A DNA stretch of 64,000 nt, from contig CADBWQ010000008.1 in assembly GCA_902798545.1 (NCBI GenBank), positions 1 to 64,000 of the forward strand, in the 5' to 3' direction. Shown here piece after piece: positions 45,475 to 54,719 of the stretch (within the stretch, counting starts at the first letter, position 1; each line of letters starts with the position of its first letter). A model generated the notes under the pieces. The model saw only the letters and a list, made by a program, of their open reading frames with translations. It had not been told where the DNA came from and did not search any database. The DNA is from Oscillospiraceae bacterium. GTDB lineage: Bacteria > Bacillota > Clostridia > Oscillospirales > Oscillospiraceae. Position numbers and translations under genes: made by a program.

Positions 45475-46911
45475 TTATTCACAGATCAGCGTCTCGGCGA
45501 TCCGCTTCAGGTCGTCTTTGGCGCCAACATTGCCGGGGAAGATCACATAGGGGAGGCCGGGAAACCTGCTCTCCTCTCCCGTCTGCCAGACCGGAATGCC
45601 CGGGCGGATCTGCCCCTTGACCAGCGCCTTCCGAACCTGCAGCGCCTTGGTGCCGACATCGCTGGATGTGATGCCGCCTTTGGCAACGATGAAAGAAGGC
45701 CGTACCGAAAGCTTCCCGATGACACTGGTCAGGGCATCGGAGATCTGTGTGGAGATCTGCAGCTGTCGGTCTTTGTCCGCTGTCGGGAGATCCAGGCGCT
45801 CCCTGCGGGTGAAGACGGCAACTGACTTTCCTTCCGGAAGAAATGCCTCTACCAGAGCAAGTACGCGGGCGACCTCATTTTCAAGACCGTTTTTCTCCAG
45901 CACCCGGTGCTGGTCGAACTGAATGAATTCCATGGGCAGACCGCTGTTTTGCAGTGATTCCAGCTGGCGGGTTGTCTTGCTGACATGGGAGCCGACCAGG
46001 ATGATACCTCCGCTGCGGTTGCCCCGGTCTACCAGGTCTTCCCGGGTGAGCAGCGGAATATCCCTGACACCGCCCAGCACTTTCGGCAGGGCCGCGGCGC
46101 AGCGGAAGAGAAATTCCTTCCCTGCCAGGATTGCCTCGCAGAGCGCTGCGGTAAAGACTGCCACATCCTCGTAATCCGCACTGTCCACGGTGATTTTTCC
46201 GAATCCGGAGACCGATTTCAGTGTTGCAGCAATCCCGTCCACATCTCCGGCGCGCAGCTCTTCGAGTCCGATCCGGCAACAGGAGGCCGCCGGGAACCGT
46301 CCTCCGGACTTTTCCTCGCACCATTCGGACAGGGAAGAGGTCGTATACCCAAAGCTTTTGTCCTTCGCAAATTCCGTCTGCCCCGCAGGGACCAGCTGTT
46401 CCCCCTGAAGGACATAATGGATGTCATTCAGAGTATAGCGCCCGCCCTCCCGGAAGAAGGGATAGATCACCTCGCCGTCAAATCGCGTATGGTTCCCGCG
46501 CTCCAGGGTCTCACGCAGCACCTCGGTCTCCATCGGCCAGTGACCGCGGAGAGTAGAGTCACCCCGGCTGAGAAGAATGAATTTTTTCCCTGTCTCCGCC
46601 GAGACTGCGGCCAGGTTTTCTGCAATCTCCCGGTGCTGCATCTCGCTCTCCGGCGCTGTAAGTCCGCGGGAATTGGTGAGGACAAAAAACATCTTTTCGG
46701 GCGCCTGGAAGGCATTGAGGAGCGTCTCGCGGTCCCAGCTGGTGTAGACATAGACATTGTTCACAGTCTGTACGCCGGTGGGGTCGTCATCCAGAACAAC
46801 GATCTTCCGGTCCAGGCTGTCCAGCGCAGCCGAAAGCCGCGTCCGGATTTCTCCGCGGTGTGGTGGAAGCTGCTCCAGCGTCTCTGCCGGAATCACAGAA
46901 TAAGAAGTCAT
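45475..46911 (-). CDS. Four-carbon acid sugar kinase family protein (DUF1537)
   Basis: The 478-residue protein has the N-terminal DDDPTGVQT motif (about residue 42) and the sugar-binding RGDSTLRGH, and the C-terminal nucleotide-binding region FIVAKGGITSSDVGTKAL and VIFPGNVGAKDDL. Family members phosphorylate four-carbon acid sugars such as threonate, erythronate or 3-oxo-tetronates. It is transcribed in the same direction as split transketolase, 119 bases downstream of it, with hairpins between. Its usual partner PdxA2 is not in the window, so the substrate may differ. Confidence 0.9.
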   Translation of the reverse strand: MTSYSVIPAETLEQLPPHRGEIRTRLSAALDSLDRKIVVLDDDPTGVQTVNNVYVYTSWDRETLLNAFQAPEKMFFVLTNSRGLTAPESEMQHREIAENLAAVSAETGKKFILLSRGDSTLRGHWPMETEVLRETLERGNHTRFDGEVIYPFFREGGRYTLNDIHYVLQGEQLVPAGQTEFAKDKSFGYTTSSLSEWCEEKSGGRFPAASCCRIGLEELRAGDVDGIAATLKSVSGFGKITVDSADYEDVAVFTAALCEAILAGKEFLFRCAAALPKVLGGVRDIPLLTREDLVDRGNRSGGIILVGSHVSKTTRQLESLQNSGLPMEFIQFDQHRVLEKNGLENEVARVLALVEAFLPEGKSVAVFTRRERLDLPTADKDRQLQISTQISDALTSVIGKLSVRPSFIVAKGGITSSDVGTKALQVRKALVKGQIRPGIPVWQTGEESRFPGLPYVIFPGNVGAKDDLKRIAETLICE

Positions 46912-46994
46912 GAGAATGTCTCCTTTTGTTGATGAGAGAACACCCGGCCCCTTCCCCAGGGGGAAAGAACCGGGTGGTTTTCATTTCAGCGGGT

Positions 46995-47021
46995 GCCAGG
47001 GCAAAGACCCTCTGCCCTGGC
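46995..47021 (-). terminator. Hairpin between transketolase and the acid-sugar kinase
   Basis: A perfect 9-bp stem (46995-47003 with 47013-47021). A second inverted repeat (ACCCGG/CCGGGT) lies at about 46946-46976. Neither has a strong T-run on the minus strand, so partial termination or mRNA processing is likely. Confidence 0.4.
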
Positions 47022-47030
47022 GGAAGGGGA

Positions 47031-47972
47031 TTACTTTCCCTGCAGTTCCAGTGCCCTGGCGACGATGTTCTCCACCGTAACGCCGTTCATTTCCAGGAGT
47101 CGCTCATAAGGGGCAGACTGGCCAAACTGGTCCTGAATACCAATGCGTCTGACGGTGCCTTTGCCCATCTCTGCAGCGACACAGGCCACGGCAGAACCAA
47201 GGCCGTTAATAATGTTGTGATCCTCAACGGTGACGATCTTCCCGATGTCATTCACACAGGCAGTAACCGCCTCGACATCCAGAGGCTTGATGGTATGCAT
47301 ATCCAGCACGCGGGCCCGGACGCCCTTCACAGCGAGTTCTTCCGCCGCCTGAACAGCGAGACGCACGGTGTCGCCGTTTGCGATGATGGCAACGTCCCTG
47401 CCATCAGAGAGCTGATGGGCCTTACCGATCTCGAACACGGTGTTTTCATTGTAAATCTCGGGGATCGCATCACGGGTGAAGCGGAGGTAAACCGGCCCTT
47501 CATACTCCGCAGCCGCGCGGACCAGCTTGCGTGCGGACTGATAATCTGCCGGCATAATAACCGTCATATTCGGGATCGTGGCAAGAATGCCCATATCCTC
47601 GATGGCCTGGTGGGAGGCGCCGTCGTTTGCCGGTGTCACACCGCCGTGCGAGCAGGCGATCTTCACATTCAGACGGGGATAGGCAATCTCCTGACGGATC
47701 ATCTCACACATGCGCATGCTGCCGAAAGCTGCATAAGTCACAACAAAGGGGATCTTTCCGCAGGTGGCGAGGCCGGCTGCCACACCGGCGCAGTTCTGCT
47801 CCGCAATGCCGACGTTCAGGTACTGCTCCGGCAGTTCCTTCCGGAAGGCACCGGTCTTGCAGCTCTTGCCGATGTCCGCGTCTACAACGAGGATATTCCT
47901 GTTCTCTTTGCCAAGGGCGACAATCTCATCGCCAAAGCCGTCTCTGGTGGCAACTTTTTTTCCTAAAGTCAT
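47031..47972 (-). CDS. Transketolase, C-terminal subunit
   Basis: The 313-residue protein is the pyrimidine-binding plus C-terminal part of transketolase. It has VVDADIGKSCKTGAF, VGIAEQNCAGVAAGLATCGKIPFVVTYAAFGS (the conserved Glu and TPP pyrimidine site), CSHGGVTPANDGASHQAIEDMGILATIPNMTVIMPAD and a YLRF domain end. It pairs with the N-terminal subunit encoded 13 bases upstream. Confidence 0.94.
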   Translation of the reverse strand: MTLGKKVATRDGFGDEIVALGKENRNILVVDADIGKSCKTGAFRKELPEQYLNVGIAEQNCAGVAAGLATCGKIPFVVTYAAFGSMRMCEMIRQEIAYPRLNVKIACSHGGVTPANDGASHQAIEDMGILATIPNMTVIMPADYQSARKLVRAAAEYEGPVYLRFTRDAIPEIYNENTVFEIGKAHQLSDGRDVAIIANGDTVRLAVQAAEELAVKGVRARVLDMHTIKPLDVEAVTACVNDIGKIVTVEDHNIINGLGSAVACVAAEMGKGTVRRIGIQDQFGQSAPYERLLEMNGVTVENIVARALELQGK

Positions 47973-47985
47973 TTTCCTGTCCTCC

Positions 47986-48828
47986 TCAGCACTTCACATA
48001 CTGGCTGTCCAGCTCTTCCATGGCCTGTTTATACTGTTCATCGTTCGGGGCGACACCGTGCCAGCCGCACTGGTTCTCCATGAAGCTCACGCCCTTGCCC
48101 TTTACGGTTTTTCCGACGATGCACTTGGGCAGGCCGTTCTTTGATGCCAGTGCCTTGTCCAGCGCCTCGACAACTTCAGCCATGTCGTTGCCGTTACACT
48201 CCTGCACTTCAAACCCGAAGGCTTCAAACTTCTTTGCCAGACTGATGGGGGGCATAATCTCTTCGCAGGTGCCGTCCAGCTGCAGATTGTTCCAGTCGAC
48301 GAAAACAACCAGATTGTCCAGCTTGTACTTATACGCAGTGCCGCATGCTTCCCAGATCTCACCCTCATTGCACTCGCCGTCGCCAACTGCGCAGAAGACA
48401 TTGTAGGTCTTGCTGTCCAGCTTCGCCGCCAGCGCCATGCCGACCGCGCAGGCCATACCCTGGCCGAGAGAGCCTGTGGAGATGTCAATGCCGGGGCACT
48501 TGGTCATGCTGGGGTGGCCCTGCAGTGGAGAGCCCTCTTTGCGCAGTGTATCCAGCACTTCCATCGGGAAGTAGCCCTTCATTGCGAGCGCCGCGTACTG
48601 CGCCGGGCACACATGGCCTTTGGACAGGACAAAACGGTCGCGATCCTCCCATCTGGGATTCTGTGGATCCACATTCATGGCATGCCAATAGCAGGCTGTG
48701 ACAAATTCTGCCACCGACAGAGAACCGCCGGGATGGCCGGACTGCGCCTTGTAGATCATGGAGATGGCGTTCTTCTTCAGGTCGATACACTTGTTCTTCA
48801 ATTCTACGATGCTGAGGCTTTCTTTCAT
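47986..48828 (-). CDS. Transketolase, N-terminal subunit
   Basis: The 280-residue protein is the TPP-diphosphate domain of split transketolase. Landmarks are YKAQSGHPGGSLS, LSKGHVCPAQYAAL, GSLGQGMACAVGMALAAKL and the TPP motif GDGECNEGEIWEACGTAYKYKLDNLVVFVDWNN. The enzyme transfers two-carbon units between sugar phosphates. ATG 48828 is used; ATG 48837 is an alternative, both near an AAGGAAGG site. A promoter is visible about 110 bases upstream. Confidence 0.94.
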   Translation of the reverse strand: MKESLSIVELKNKCIDLKKNAISMIYKAQSGHPGGSLSVAEFVTACYWHAMNVDPQNPRWEDRDRFVLSKGHVCPAQYAALAMKGYFPMEVLDTLRKEGSPLQGHPSMTKCPGIDISTGSLGQGMACAVGMALAAKLDSKTYNVFCAVGDGECNEGEIWEACGTAYKYKLDNLVVFVDWNNLQLDGTCEEIMPPISLAKKFEAFGFEVQECNGNDMAEVVEALDKALASKNGLPKCIVGKTVKGKGVSFMENQCGWHGVAPNDEQYKQAMEELDSQYVKC

Positions 48829-48939
48829 AGATGGCATCCCTTCCTTACATGTTTTAATTCTGATTTCTGGCAGGACTGCTGTTTGCCGAGGTTCCGAAAC
48901 TTGTCATGTTGTAATGTTGTATGATAACTTACTGTTTGT

Positions 48940-48968
48940 ATTATAAAGGAAAAGCCGTTAATTGGCAA
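48940..48968 (-). promoter_or_regulatory. Promoter of the transketolase genes
   Basis: On the minus strand, TTGCCA (48963-48968), 17 bases and TATAAT (48940-48945). Confidence 0.65.
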
Positions 48969-48989
48969 GAGAATATTGAAACAATAGCA

Positions 48990-49039
48990 GACAGGCCCTC
49001 TGCCTCGTCCGGTCTTTTCCGGGTTGCAGAGAGTCTGTC
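48990..49039 (-). terminator. Hairpin after the Etf operon
   Basis: An imperfect 14-bp inverted repeat (48990-49003 with 49026-49039, three mismatches) with an inner CCGG/CCGG stem lies just past etfA. The T-run is weak. Confidence 0.45.
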
Positions 49040-49070
49040 AGTACATGTATGATTTTCCGTTAATCTGGAA

Positions 49071-50075
49071 TCAGGCTTTTCCGGCCTGCAGCTGCTCGAT
49101 CATCTCGTCACAGATCTCGTCCATGTCGCCCACAATGCCGTAGTCGCAGTAACGGAAGATCTGGGCATCCGGGTTTCTGTCTACAGCTACAAAGACCTCC
49201 GCGTCCACACCGGCGGTGTGGTTCACCGCACCGGAGACACCGAAGCTGATGTAGAGCTTTGTCTTTACCATGACGCCGGACTGGCCGATCTGCAGTTTAT
49301 AGGGCAAAATCCCCCGGTCATAGAGCGGCCTCGTGCAACCGAGTTTGCCGTTCAGGAGCTTTGCCAGCATGCGGTAACGCTCCAGATGCTCCGAATCCTT
49401 CAGTCCGTTGCCGACACAGACGATGCAGTCGGCGTGAGCGATGTCCATCTCCGGGTCCGCCTCGTCCGGGAGGAAGTCTATATGCCGGCAGCGGATTGCA
49501 TCAGGATCATAGGATATTTCCTCGTGGATCACCTCGATGTTCTCCTTTGCTCCCGTCGGCGCATATCGGAAAGTGCCCGGGCGGATGGTGCCAATCTGCG
49601 GGCGCATGACCGGCACCGTAATAACAGCCATGATCTTGCCGCCGACCGCCGGCTCGATGAACTGGATATCTCCTGTTTCAGGGTCATAGGCCAGCTCCAT
49701 GGCATCGGAAGTACATCCGGTATCCAGCTGAACCGCAAACCGCGGCGCAAAATCGCGCCCGTTAATGGTGCCGCCCACAAAGATGGCAGACGGTTTATAC
49801 TTCCGGGAGAGCACGGCAAAGGCATTGGCCCAGGCGTCGGTATTGAAGAATTCATATCCTGTCCCACTCACAAAAATCAGCCCATCGATTCCGCAGCCCT
49901 TTACCTTTTCGACCTCCGTTTCGCAGAGATCACCGAGGATCACCGCATAGAGCCGGTCACCCGCTGCATCGCAGAGCTTTCGAATCTCACAGCAGAGTTC
50001 GAGTCCGACCGGTGTTGCTGTTTGGCCGTCATGCTCGATATATACCCACATGTTCTTATAGCCGGATTTCTGCAT
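49071..50075 (-). CDS. etfA: Electron transfer flavoprotein alpha subunit
   Basis: The 334-residue protein has an N-terminal Rossmann-like region and the C-terminal FAD-binding domain: GNGLKDSEHLERYRMLAKLLNGKLGCTRPLYDRGILPY, QIGQSGVMVKTKLYISFGVSGAVNHTAGV, and FVAVDRNPDAQIFRYCDYGIVGDM. There is no extra ferredoxin domain. It forms the Etf heterodimer with the upstream product and accepts or bifurcates electrons from the FAD dehydrogenase encoded in the same operon. GGAGG precedes the ATG. Confidence 0.94.
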   Translation of the reverse strand: MQKSGYKNMWVYIEHDGQTATPVGLELCCEIRKLCDAAGDRLYAVILGDLCETEVEKVKGCGIDGLIFVSGTGYEFFNTDAWANAFAVLSRKYKPSAIFVGGTINGRDFAPRFAVQLDTGCTSDAMELAYDPETGDIQFIEPAVGGKIMAVITVPVMRPQIGTIRPGTFRYAPTGAKENIEVIHEEISYDPDAIRCRHIDFLPDEADPEMDIAHADCIVCVGNGLKDSEHLERYRMLAKLLNGKLGCTRPLYDRGILPYKLQIGQSGVMVKTKLYISFGVSGAVNHTAGVDAEVFVAVDRNPDAQIFRYCDYGIVGDMDEICDEMIEQLQAGKA

Positions 50076-50088
50076 CCCTGTCCCCTCC

Positions 50089-50883
50089 TCAGATTGAACC
50101 TTTCTCCGTCAGCAGCGCAAGGAGTGTGCCGACGTCGGACCTCGAACTGCCGGTGCGGATGATCTGGCCGGGTTCCGGCAGCTCGGGTGGATAGATTCTC
50201 GGAACAATAGTGCCGGAGCCCGGTACGCCGATCTTCTCGTGATCCAGTCCGTCGATGTCGTTTTCCGAATACATGGTGATCTCGGCAGTCTTCGAAGCAA
50301 GGTAAGCCTTCAGGCTTGGCAGTCGCCCATAGAAATTGTCCTTTTCCACCGTGATGAGACAGGGGAGTGTCGCCTCGACGATTTCCCTGCCGGTTTCGAG
50401 GGTACGGGTCGCGCGGATTTTTCCGCCGGAGATTTTGTCGATGCTGAAGCAGCAGGAAATCAGGGCGGCGTCAAAGCGCTCGGCAAGCTGAGATGCCATC
50501 TGGCCGGTCGCCCCGTCCAGGGATTCCTTTCCGCAGAAAATGAGGTCAAAACTTCCCTTCATCTCTGCCGCCTTGACGATGGTATAGCTGGTAGAGAGGG
50601 TATCTGCACCGCCGAAAGGCCGCCCGGTGATGAGAATCGCATTGTCGCCGCCGACTGCCAGTCCTTCCCGCAGAGTACTTTCAGCCGTGGGCGGCCCCAT
50701 GGTGATGAGGGTAATCACCCCGCCGTATCTCTCTTTCACCTGCACGGCAGCTTCCAGCGCATTGAGATCCAGCGGATTGGTCAGCGTGGGGACGCCGGTG
50801 CGGATCAGGTTTCCGGTTTCAGGGTCCATCTTCACAAGGTCCACATCCGGAACCTGTTTGACACAGACAAGAATTTTCAGCAT
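50089..50883 (-). CDS. etfB: Electron transfer flavoprotein beta subunit
   Basis: The 264-residue protein starts MLKILVCVKQVPDVDLVKMDPETGNL and has the nucleotide-binding ITGRPFGGADTLSTSYTI and FCGKESLDGATGQMASQLAE, matching the EtfB signature. Numerous Etf complexes in anaerobes bifurcate electrons via EtfB FAD; whether this one does is inferred from its neighbours. Confidence 0.94.
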   Translation of the reverse strand: MLKILVCVKQVPDVDLVKMDPETGNLIRTGVPTLTNPLDLNALEAAVQVKERYGGVITLITMGPPTAESTLREGLAVGGDNAILITGRPFGGADTLSTSYTIVKAAEMKGSFDLIFCGKESLDGATGQMASQLAERFDAALISCCFSIDKISGGKIRATRTLETGREIVEATLPCLITVEKDNFYGRLPSLKAYLASKTAEITMYSENDIDGLDHEKIGVPGSGTIVPRIYPPELPEPGQIIRTGSSRSDVGTLLALLTEKGSI

Positions 50884-50895
50884 ACTGCGCTCCTT

Positions 50896-52329
50896 TCAGC
50901 CCACCAGCGACTCATCACAGACCTTGCCCGGGTTCAGAATGCCGTCCGGATCAAACACCTTTTTGATTTCTCCCATGAGCTGAAAGACATCTTCTCCGAC
51001 GGATTCCTTCAGATATACCATCTTGGCATGGCCGATGGAGTGCTCACCGGAGACCTGTCCTTCCAGCTCCGCACACTTGGAATAGGCCTTGTCCATGATG
51101 ATCTTGACCCGCCGCTTGAACTCCCCTTCCTCCAGGGCGTTGGAGCAGCAGTAGATATGAAGATTACCGTCACCGGCATGGCCGAAGTTGCGAATCCGGA
51201 TCCCGATCTCCTCTCCGAGCCTTCGGATATAGATCAGAAACGCGGGAATCTTGTCTACCGGCACCACCACGTCCATCTCGTCAATGAGCTTCGTATCCGC
51301 CTCGATGGCGGTGAGAAAGCTGGACCTTGCGGACCAGGCGGCCTTCTTGTTGGATGTTGTCGCGACCACCAGAACATCCAGTGCACCGGCTTCTTCGGCT
51401 ATTTTGCCGAGTCTGATCATTTTCTGGTCCAATTCATCCTCATCACTGCCCACAAAAGTGACCAGTACGGAGGCCCCGACATCCTCGTTGTTGACCGTTT
51501 CAGGAAAAATGGGATTCCCGGTGAAAGCCGCAGAGGAAGTCACGATGTCCGCGTCCATAAACTCGATGGACTGGGGATCGAGGTTTGCCATTTTGATTTT
51601 CGGTACGCAGCGGATGCAGCTCTCCACATCCCGGAAGGGTACCAGGCAGGAGACATCACAGATGGGATTCGGGATCAGCTTCAGGGTCATCTCAGTGATG
51701 ATGCCAAGGGTACCCTCCGAACCGATCATCAGGTGCAGGAGGCTGTAGCCGGAACTGGTCTTGCAGACTGATTTGCCGAGCTCGATGACTCTTCCGTCCG
51801 CCAGTACCACCGTGAGGGCCAGGACGTAGTCGCGGGTGACGCCGTACTTGACTGCGCGCATCCCACCGGCGTTGGTGGAAATGTTGCCTCCCACCGTAGC
51901 GGTCTTCTCTCCGGGATCTGGCGGATACATGAGTCCGTGGCTCAGCGCGTCAGCCGCCAGATCCTTTAAGAGAACACCGGGCTGGAGCCGAACCACCAGG
52001 TTATCCATGTCGTATCCCAGAATCCGGTTCATGCGACGGGTACACAGGACCAGACCGCCGGCAAGCGGGACACAGCCTCCCACCAGCCCGGTTCCTGCCC
52101 CGCGGCAGGTGACGGGGATTCTGTTTGCCGAGCAGATCTTCATGATCTCGGAGACCTCCTCCGTGGTCTCCACATCCACAGCGGCCTCGGGCAGATGCCG
52201 GCCGTAGATGGGCATCTCGTCATGGCCATAATTGGGGTCGATCTCTGCACCTTCAAAAAAACGCTTTTCTCCGACCACAGCCATGAGCTGCGCGGCTATT
52301 TCTGGCGTGATCTTGTTATACGCTGCCAT
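50896..52329 (-). CDS. FAD-linked 2-hydroxyacid dehydrogenase (GlcD/LctD type)
   Basis: The 477-residue flavoprotein has the PCMH-type FAD fold (PVTCRGAGTGLVGGCVPLAGGLVLC, TATVGGNISTNAGGMRAVKYGVTRDYVLAL, LMIGSEGTLGIIT). The C-terminal substrate domain has the histidines of NFGHAGDGNLHIYCC and GEHSIGHAKM. Family members oxidise D- or L-lactate, glycolate or other 2-hydroxyacids. The immediate neighbours etfB and etfA match the bifurcating lactate dehydrogenase layout of acetogens. ATG 52329 follows GGAG. Confidence 0.9.
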   Translation of the reverse strand: MAAYNKITPEIAAQLMAVVGEKRFFEGAEIDPNYGHDEMPIYGRHLPEAAVDVETTEEVSEIMKICSANRIPVTCRGAGTGLVGGCVPLAGGLVLCTRRMNRILGYDMDNLVVRLQPGVLLKDLAADALSHGLMYPPDPGEKTATVGGNISTNAGGMRAVKYGVTRDYVLALTVVLADGRVIELGKSVCKTSSGYSLLHLMIGSEGTLGIITEMTLKLIPNPICDVSCLVPFRDVESCIRCVPKIKMANLDPQSIEFMDADIVTSSAAFTGNPIFPETVNNEDVGASVLVTFVGSDEDELDQKMIRLGKIAEEAGALDVLVVATTSNKKAAWSARSSFLTAIEADTKLIDEMDVVVPVDKIPAFLIYIRRLGEEIGIRIRNFGHAGDGNLHIYCCSNALEEGEFKRRVKIIMDKAYSKCAELEGQVSGEHSIGHAKMVYLKESVGEDVFQLMGEIKKVFDPDGILNPGKVCDESLVG

Positions 52330-52357
52330 AAATGCTCTCCATCCATTGAGTGCCCGC

Positions 52358-53416
52358 TCAGACGAGGAGATCTGTGAGTGCGCCGTCCGCGCCGATGGCG
52401 CCGATCTGGCGTGCAAGGTCTGTCAGCTCCGCCTCCAGTGCGTCGGAATAATCGTTGCCGGTAACTTTGCGTTCCTCAATCAGGCGGGCTTCGATCTCGC
52501 CTGGCATGAAGATCTCCTTCACGCCGGTGGCAGTCCGGCTGTTCTTGATCATGCTCGCATAGAGAGAAGCGTGCTCCTTGAAGCGGTCGACATCAATGAA
52601 GTGCGCAATATCCAGCAGAATTACGGCAAAGCCGGTCTCCTCGGGTCTCATATCCTCCACAAACGGAATCTCCGGGCTGGTGAGCGCATCCGACAGAACG
52701 CCGCCAAACATGTCGACAAACACCGCGAGACCATAGCCTTTGTGCCCGCCCATGGGCCGGACGCAGTAGGCCTGGTGCGGATCGGTGGTCGGATTGCCAT
52801 CATAGTCGTTAGCCCAGTCGGGGGGCATCTCCTTGTTCTCACGGCGATAGGCCTGGACCTTTCCGATGGCAACACCGCTGGTGGAGACGTCGATTACAAT
52901 CGGGCGGTTCGGATTGGTTGTTGGGCAGCCGAGGATGATAGGGTTTGTGCCGATCAGGCGGTCCGCGCCGCCAAAGGGAGCCTGGCAGGGATAGGTGTTG
53001 CTCACAACGATACCGATCATGTTATCCTCCGCCATGCGGTGGCCATAATAGCCGCCGCATCCGATATTCGCGCTGTTGCGCCCAACACCCGCGGCGACAC
53101 CGTACTTCCGGGCGCGTTCCAGTACCGCATCGTAGACCCGGTTTACTGCAACAATGCCGGAGCCTCCACCGCAGTCGTAGACGAGGGATGCGTCCGTATC
53201 CTTTACGCAGCGGAAGTCGGGCTGCGCCACGAGAGCACCCGCCATATACTGCCGCAGATAGATACAGAGCCGGGACAAGCCGTGAGAATAGGTCCCTGTA
53301 AAATCAGAGTGCGTAACAACAGCTGCCAGCGACGCGGCGTCATCCTCCGGGACGTTCACTGCCGCAAGCAGGCGCTTGATCAGTGTGATCTGCTGCTCAT
53401 ATGAGAGATGCATCAT
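52358..53416 (-). CDS. Malate/L-lactate dehydrogenase-family oxidoreductase (Ldh2 superfamily)
   Basis: The 352-residue NAD(P)-dependent enzyme of the YlbC/ComC/DlgD type has THSDFTGTYSHGLSRLCIYL (catalytic His), VGRNSANIGCGGYYGHRMAE, PFGGADRLIGTNPIILGCPT, IDVSTSGVAIGKVQAYRR and PMGGHKGYGLAVFVDMF. Such enzymes interconvert 2-oxo and 2-hydroxy acids. The start is the first of two adjacent ATGs, 8 bases after GGAGG. It heads the hydroxyacid-Etf operon and has its own promoter. The pair with the FAD dehydrogenase could link one hydroxy acid to two electron carriers. Confidence 0.9.
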   Translation of the reverse strand: MMHLSYEQQITLIKRLLAAVNVPEDDAASLAAVVTHSDFTGTYSHGLSRLCIYLRQYMAGALVAQPDFRCVKDTDASLVYDCGGGSGIVAVNRVYDAVLERARKYGVAAGVGRNSANIGCGGYYGHRMAEDNMIGIVVSNTYPCQAPFGGADRLIGTNPIILGCPTTNPNRPIVIDVSTSGVAIGKVQAYRRENKEMPPDWANDYDGNPTTDPHQAYCVRPMGGHKGYGLAVFVDMFGGVLSDALTSPEIPFVEDMRPEETGFAVILLDIAHFIDVDRFKEHASLYASMIKNSRTATGVKEIFMPGEIEARLIEERKVTGNDYSDALEAELTDLARQIGAIGADGALTDLLV

Positions 53417-53463
53417 GGTTTTTTCCTCCAAGCTTGTTTTTTTGTTTGATTATCCTGTTATCT

Positions 53464-53492
53464 ATTGTACCGGGAAAGAAGCACCGTTGCAA
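53464..53492 (-). promoter_or_regulatory. Promoter of the hydroxyacid dehydrogenase-Etf operon
   Basis: On the minus strand, TTGCAA (53487-53492), 17 bases and TACAAT (53464-53469). Confidence 0.6.
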
Positions 53493-53513
53493 GACTATTT
53501 TACCTGCGGTCTA

Positions 53514-53548
53514 TAAAAAAAGACCCTGCCTCCGTAGAGCACAGGATC
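53514..53548 (-). terminator. Terminator after the amine-dehydrogenase-like gene
   Basis: An 8-bp stem with wobbles (53522-53529 with 53541-53548), read on the minus strand, is followed by seven Ts. Confidence 0.6.
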
Positions 53549-53635
53549 TCTTGATAGTTATGCTTTTGGGACGTCCGATGGTTTACCGGGTCAAACGGGC
53601 AGCACTTACCCGTGCCGAGACAGAAGCGCAGGGAA

Positions 53636-54658
53636 TCAGCAGTAGTACTCCATCGGATAGGTGAGGTACTGGTTCTGGTCAAACTGATCTACCGTCACAT
53701 AACCTGCAGGAGCAAGCAGCAGGGACGGTATGCGGTTGACGATGGTCGCGCAGGTATGCTCGACGGTGGCGGGCTTTACAACATGGAACTCAGTGTTGGG
53801 CTCGCCGGTGATCCACCAGTCGCACATATCGCCGTCGTCCGGGCCGTAGACCTTGCCGATGGTCTCTTCTTCCACAACGATGCCCTGCATGGTTTCAATA
53901 GTGACGACAGCGGACATGCCGATGCATTTGCCGGCTTTGATCTCCTTGCCCAGAGTGGAGCTGTAAATGTCATGATCGATCACATAGGGAACATGCTTCT
54001 GATCGATGCTTTTAATGGTGAGGCCGAGCTTGTTGCAGATGGCCTCGGCGGCATTCCATGCATAGGAAGGCTCAAATTCTGTGGGATGTGCAATCTTCTC
54101 TTCAAACTCTTCCGGTGTCAGGTCACATCCGTGTGCTTCGGCCAGAGCAATACCGTATTCATCCACATTGTAGCTGTATGCACCTTTGATTTTCTCAATC
54201 TTGTGGATACCGCCGGCAACGAGGCCGACCATGTTGATCCAGAAAATGTCCTGCATGCCGCTGCCGCAGACAGTACAATTGTTGGCCTTTGCGAGCGCAT
54301 CAATCTTGTTGATCATCGCGGCGGACGTTGTCCAGGGATAGATGGCTTCTTCGCAGGTGGTGATGACATTGATCCCACGGGTGACGCACTGCTCAATGGC
54401 GTCATAGATATCGCCGATGAAGCTGCGGGTGGTGATGATCGCCACATCTGCGCTGCATTCGTCGAGGACCTTCTCGGCGTTGTCGGAGATAATCACACCG
54501 GTCTTGATGCCGAGATTGGCCCAGTCGCCGACGTCCTGTCCGAGAGATGCGCCACGTCCGATTGCGCCGACGATCTGTGCTCCATGCTCATGGAGGTACC
54601 GGAGGGTGTATTTGCTCATTTTTCCGCAGCCATACTGCACAACTTTAATTTTGTCCAT
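53636..54658 (-). CDS. Dihydrodipicolinate-reductase-like NAD(P) dehydrogenase, related to 2,4-diaminopentanoate dehydrogenase
   Basis: The 340-residue protein has an N-terminal Rossmann fold ([32 protein letters not shown]). [39 protein letters not shown] and a [12 protein letters not shown] turn follow, resembling the diaminopentanoate dehydrogenase (Ord) group of anaerobic amino-acid degraders. The substrate is not fixed by the sequence; a deaminating or imine-reducing role is plausible. Its promoter carries a MerR-type operator, and a terminator follows, so it is probably monocistronic and the main target of the adjacent regulator. Confidence 0.75.
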   Translation of the reverse strand: MDKIKVVQYGCGKMSKYTLRYLHEHGAQIVGAIGRGASLGQDVGDWANLGIKTGVIISDNAEKVLDECSADVAIITTRSFIGDIYDAIEQCVTRGINVITTCEEAIYPWTTSAAMINKIDALAKANNCTVCGSGMQDIFWINMVGLVAGGIHKIEKIKGAYSYNVDEYGIALAEAHGCDLTPEEFEEKIAHPTEFEPSYAWNAAEAICNKLGLTIKSIDQKHVPYVIDHDIYSSTLGKEIKAGKCIGMSAVVTIETMQGIVVEEETIGKVYGPDDGDMCDWWITGEPNTEFHVVKPATVEHTCATIVNRIPSLLLAPAGYVTVDQFDQNQYLTYPMEYYC

Positions 54659-54688
54659 AACAGGACCTCCTTTATTTGTGATGGAATT

Positions 54689-54719
54689 ATCATACTCCCT
54701 CCTGTTGGATGAGAGTCAA
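54689..54719 (-). promoter_or_regulatory. MerR-type 19-bp-spacer promoter of the amine-dehydrogenase-like gene
   Basis: On the minus strand, -35 TTGACT (54714-54719) is 19 bases from -10 TATGAT (54689-54694). A spacer operator, roughly ACTCTC…GGGAGT (54694-54716), fills the gap. Long spacers bound by MerR proteins are activated by DNA distortion. The -35 box overlaps the end of the merR gene. Confidence 0.8.
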
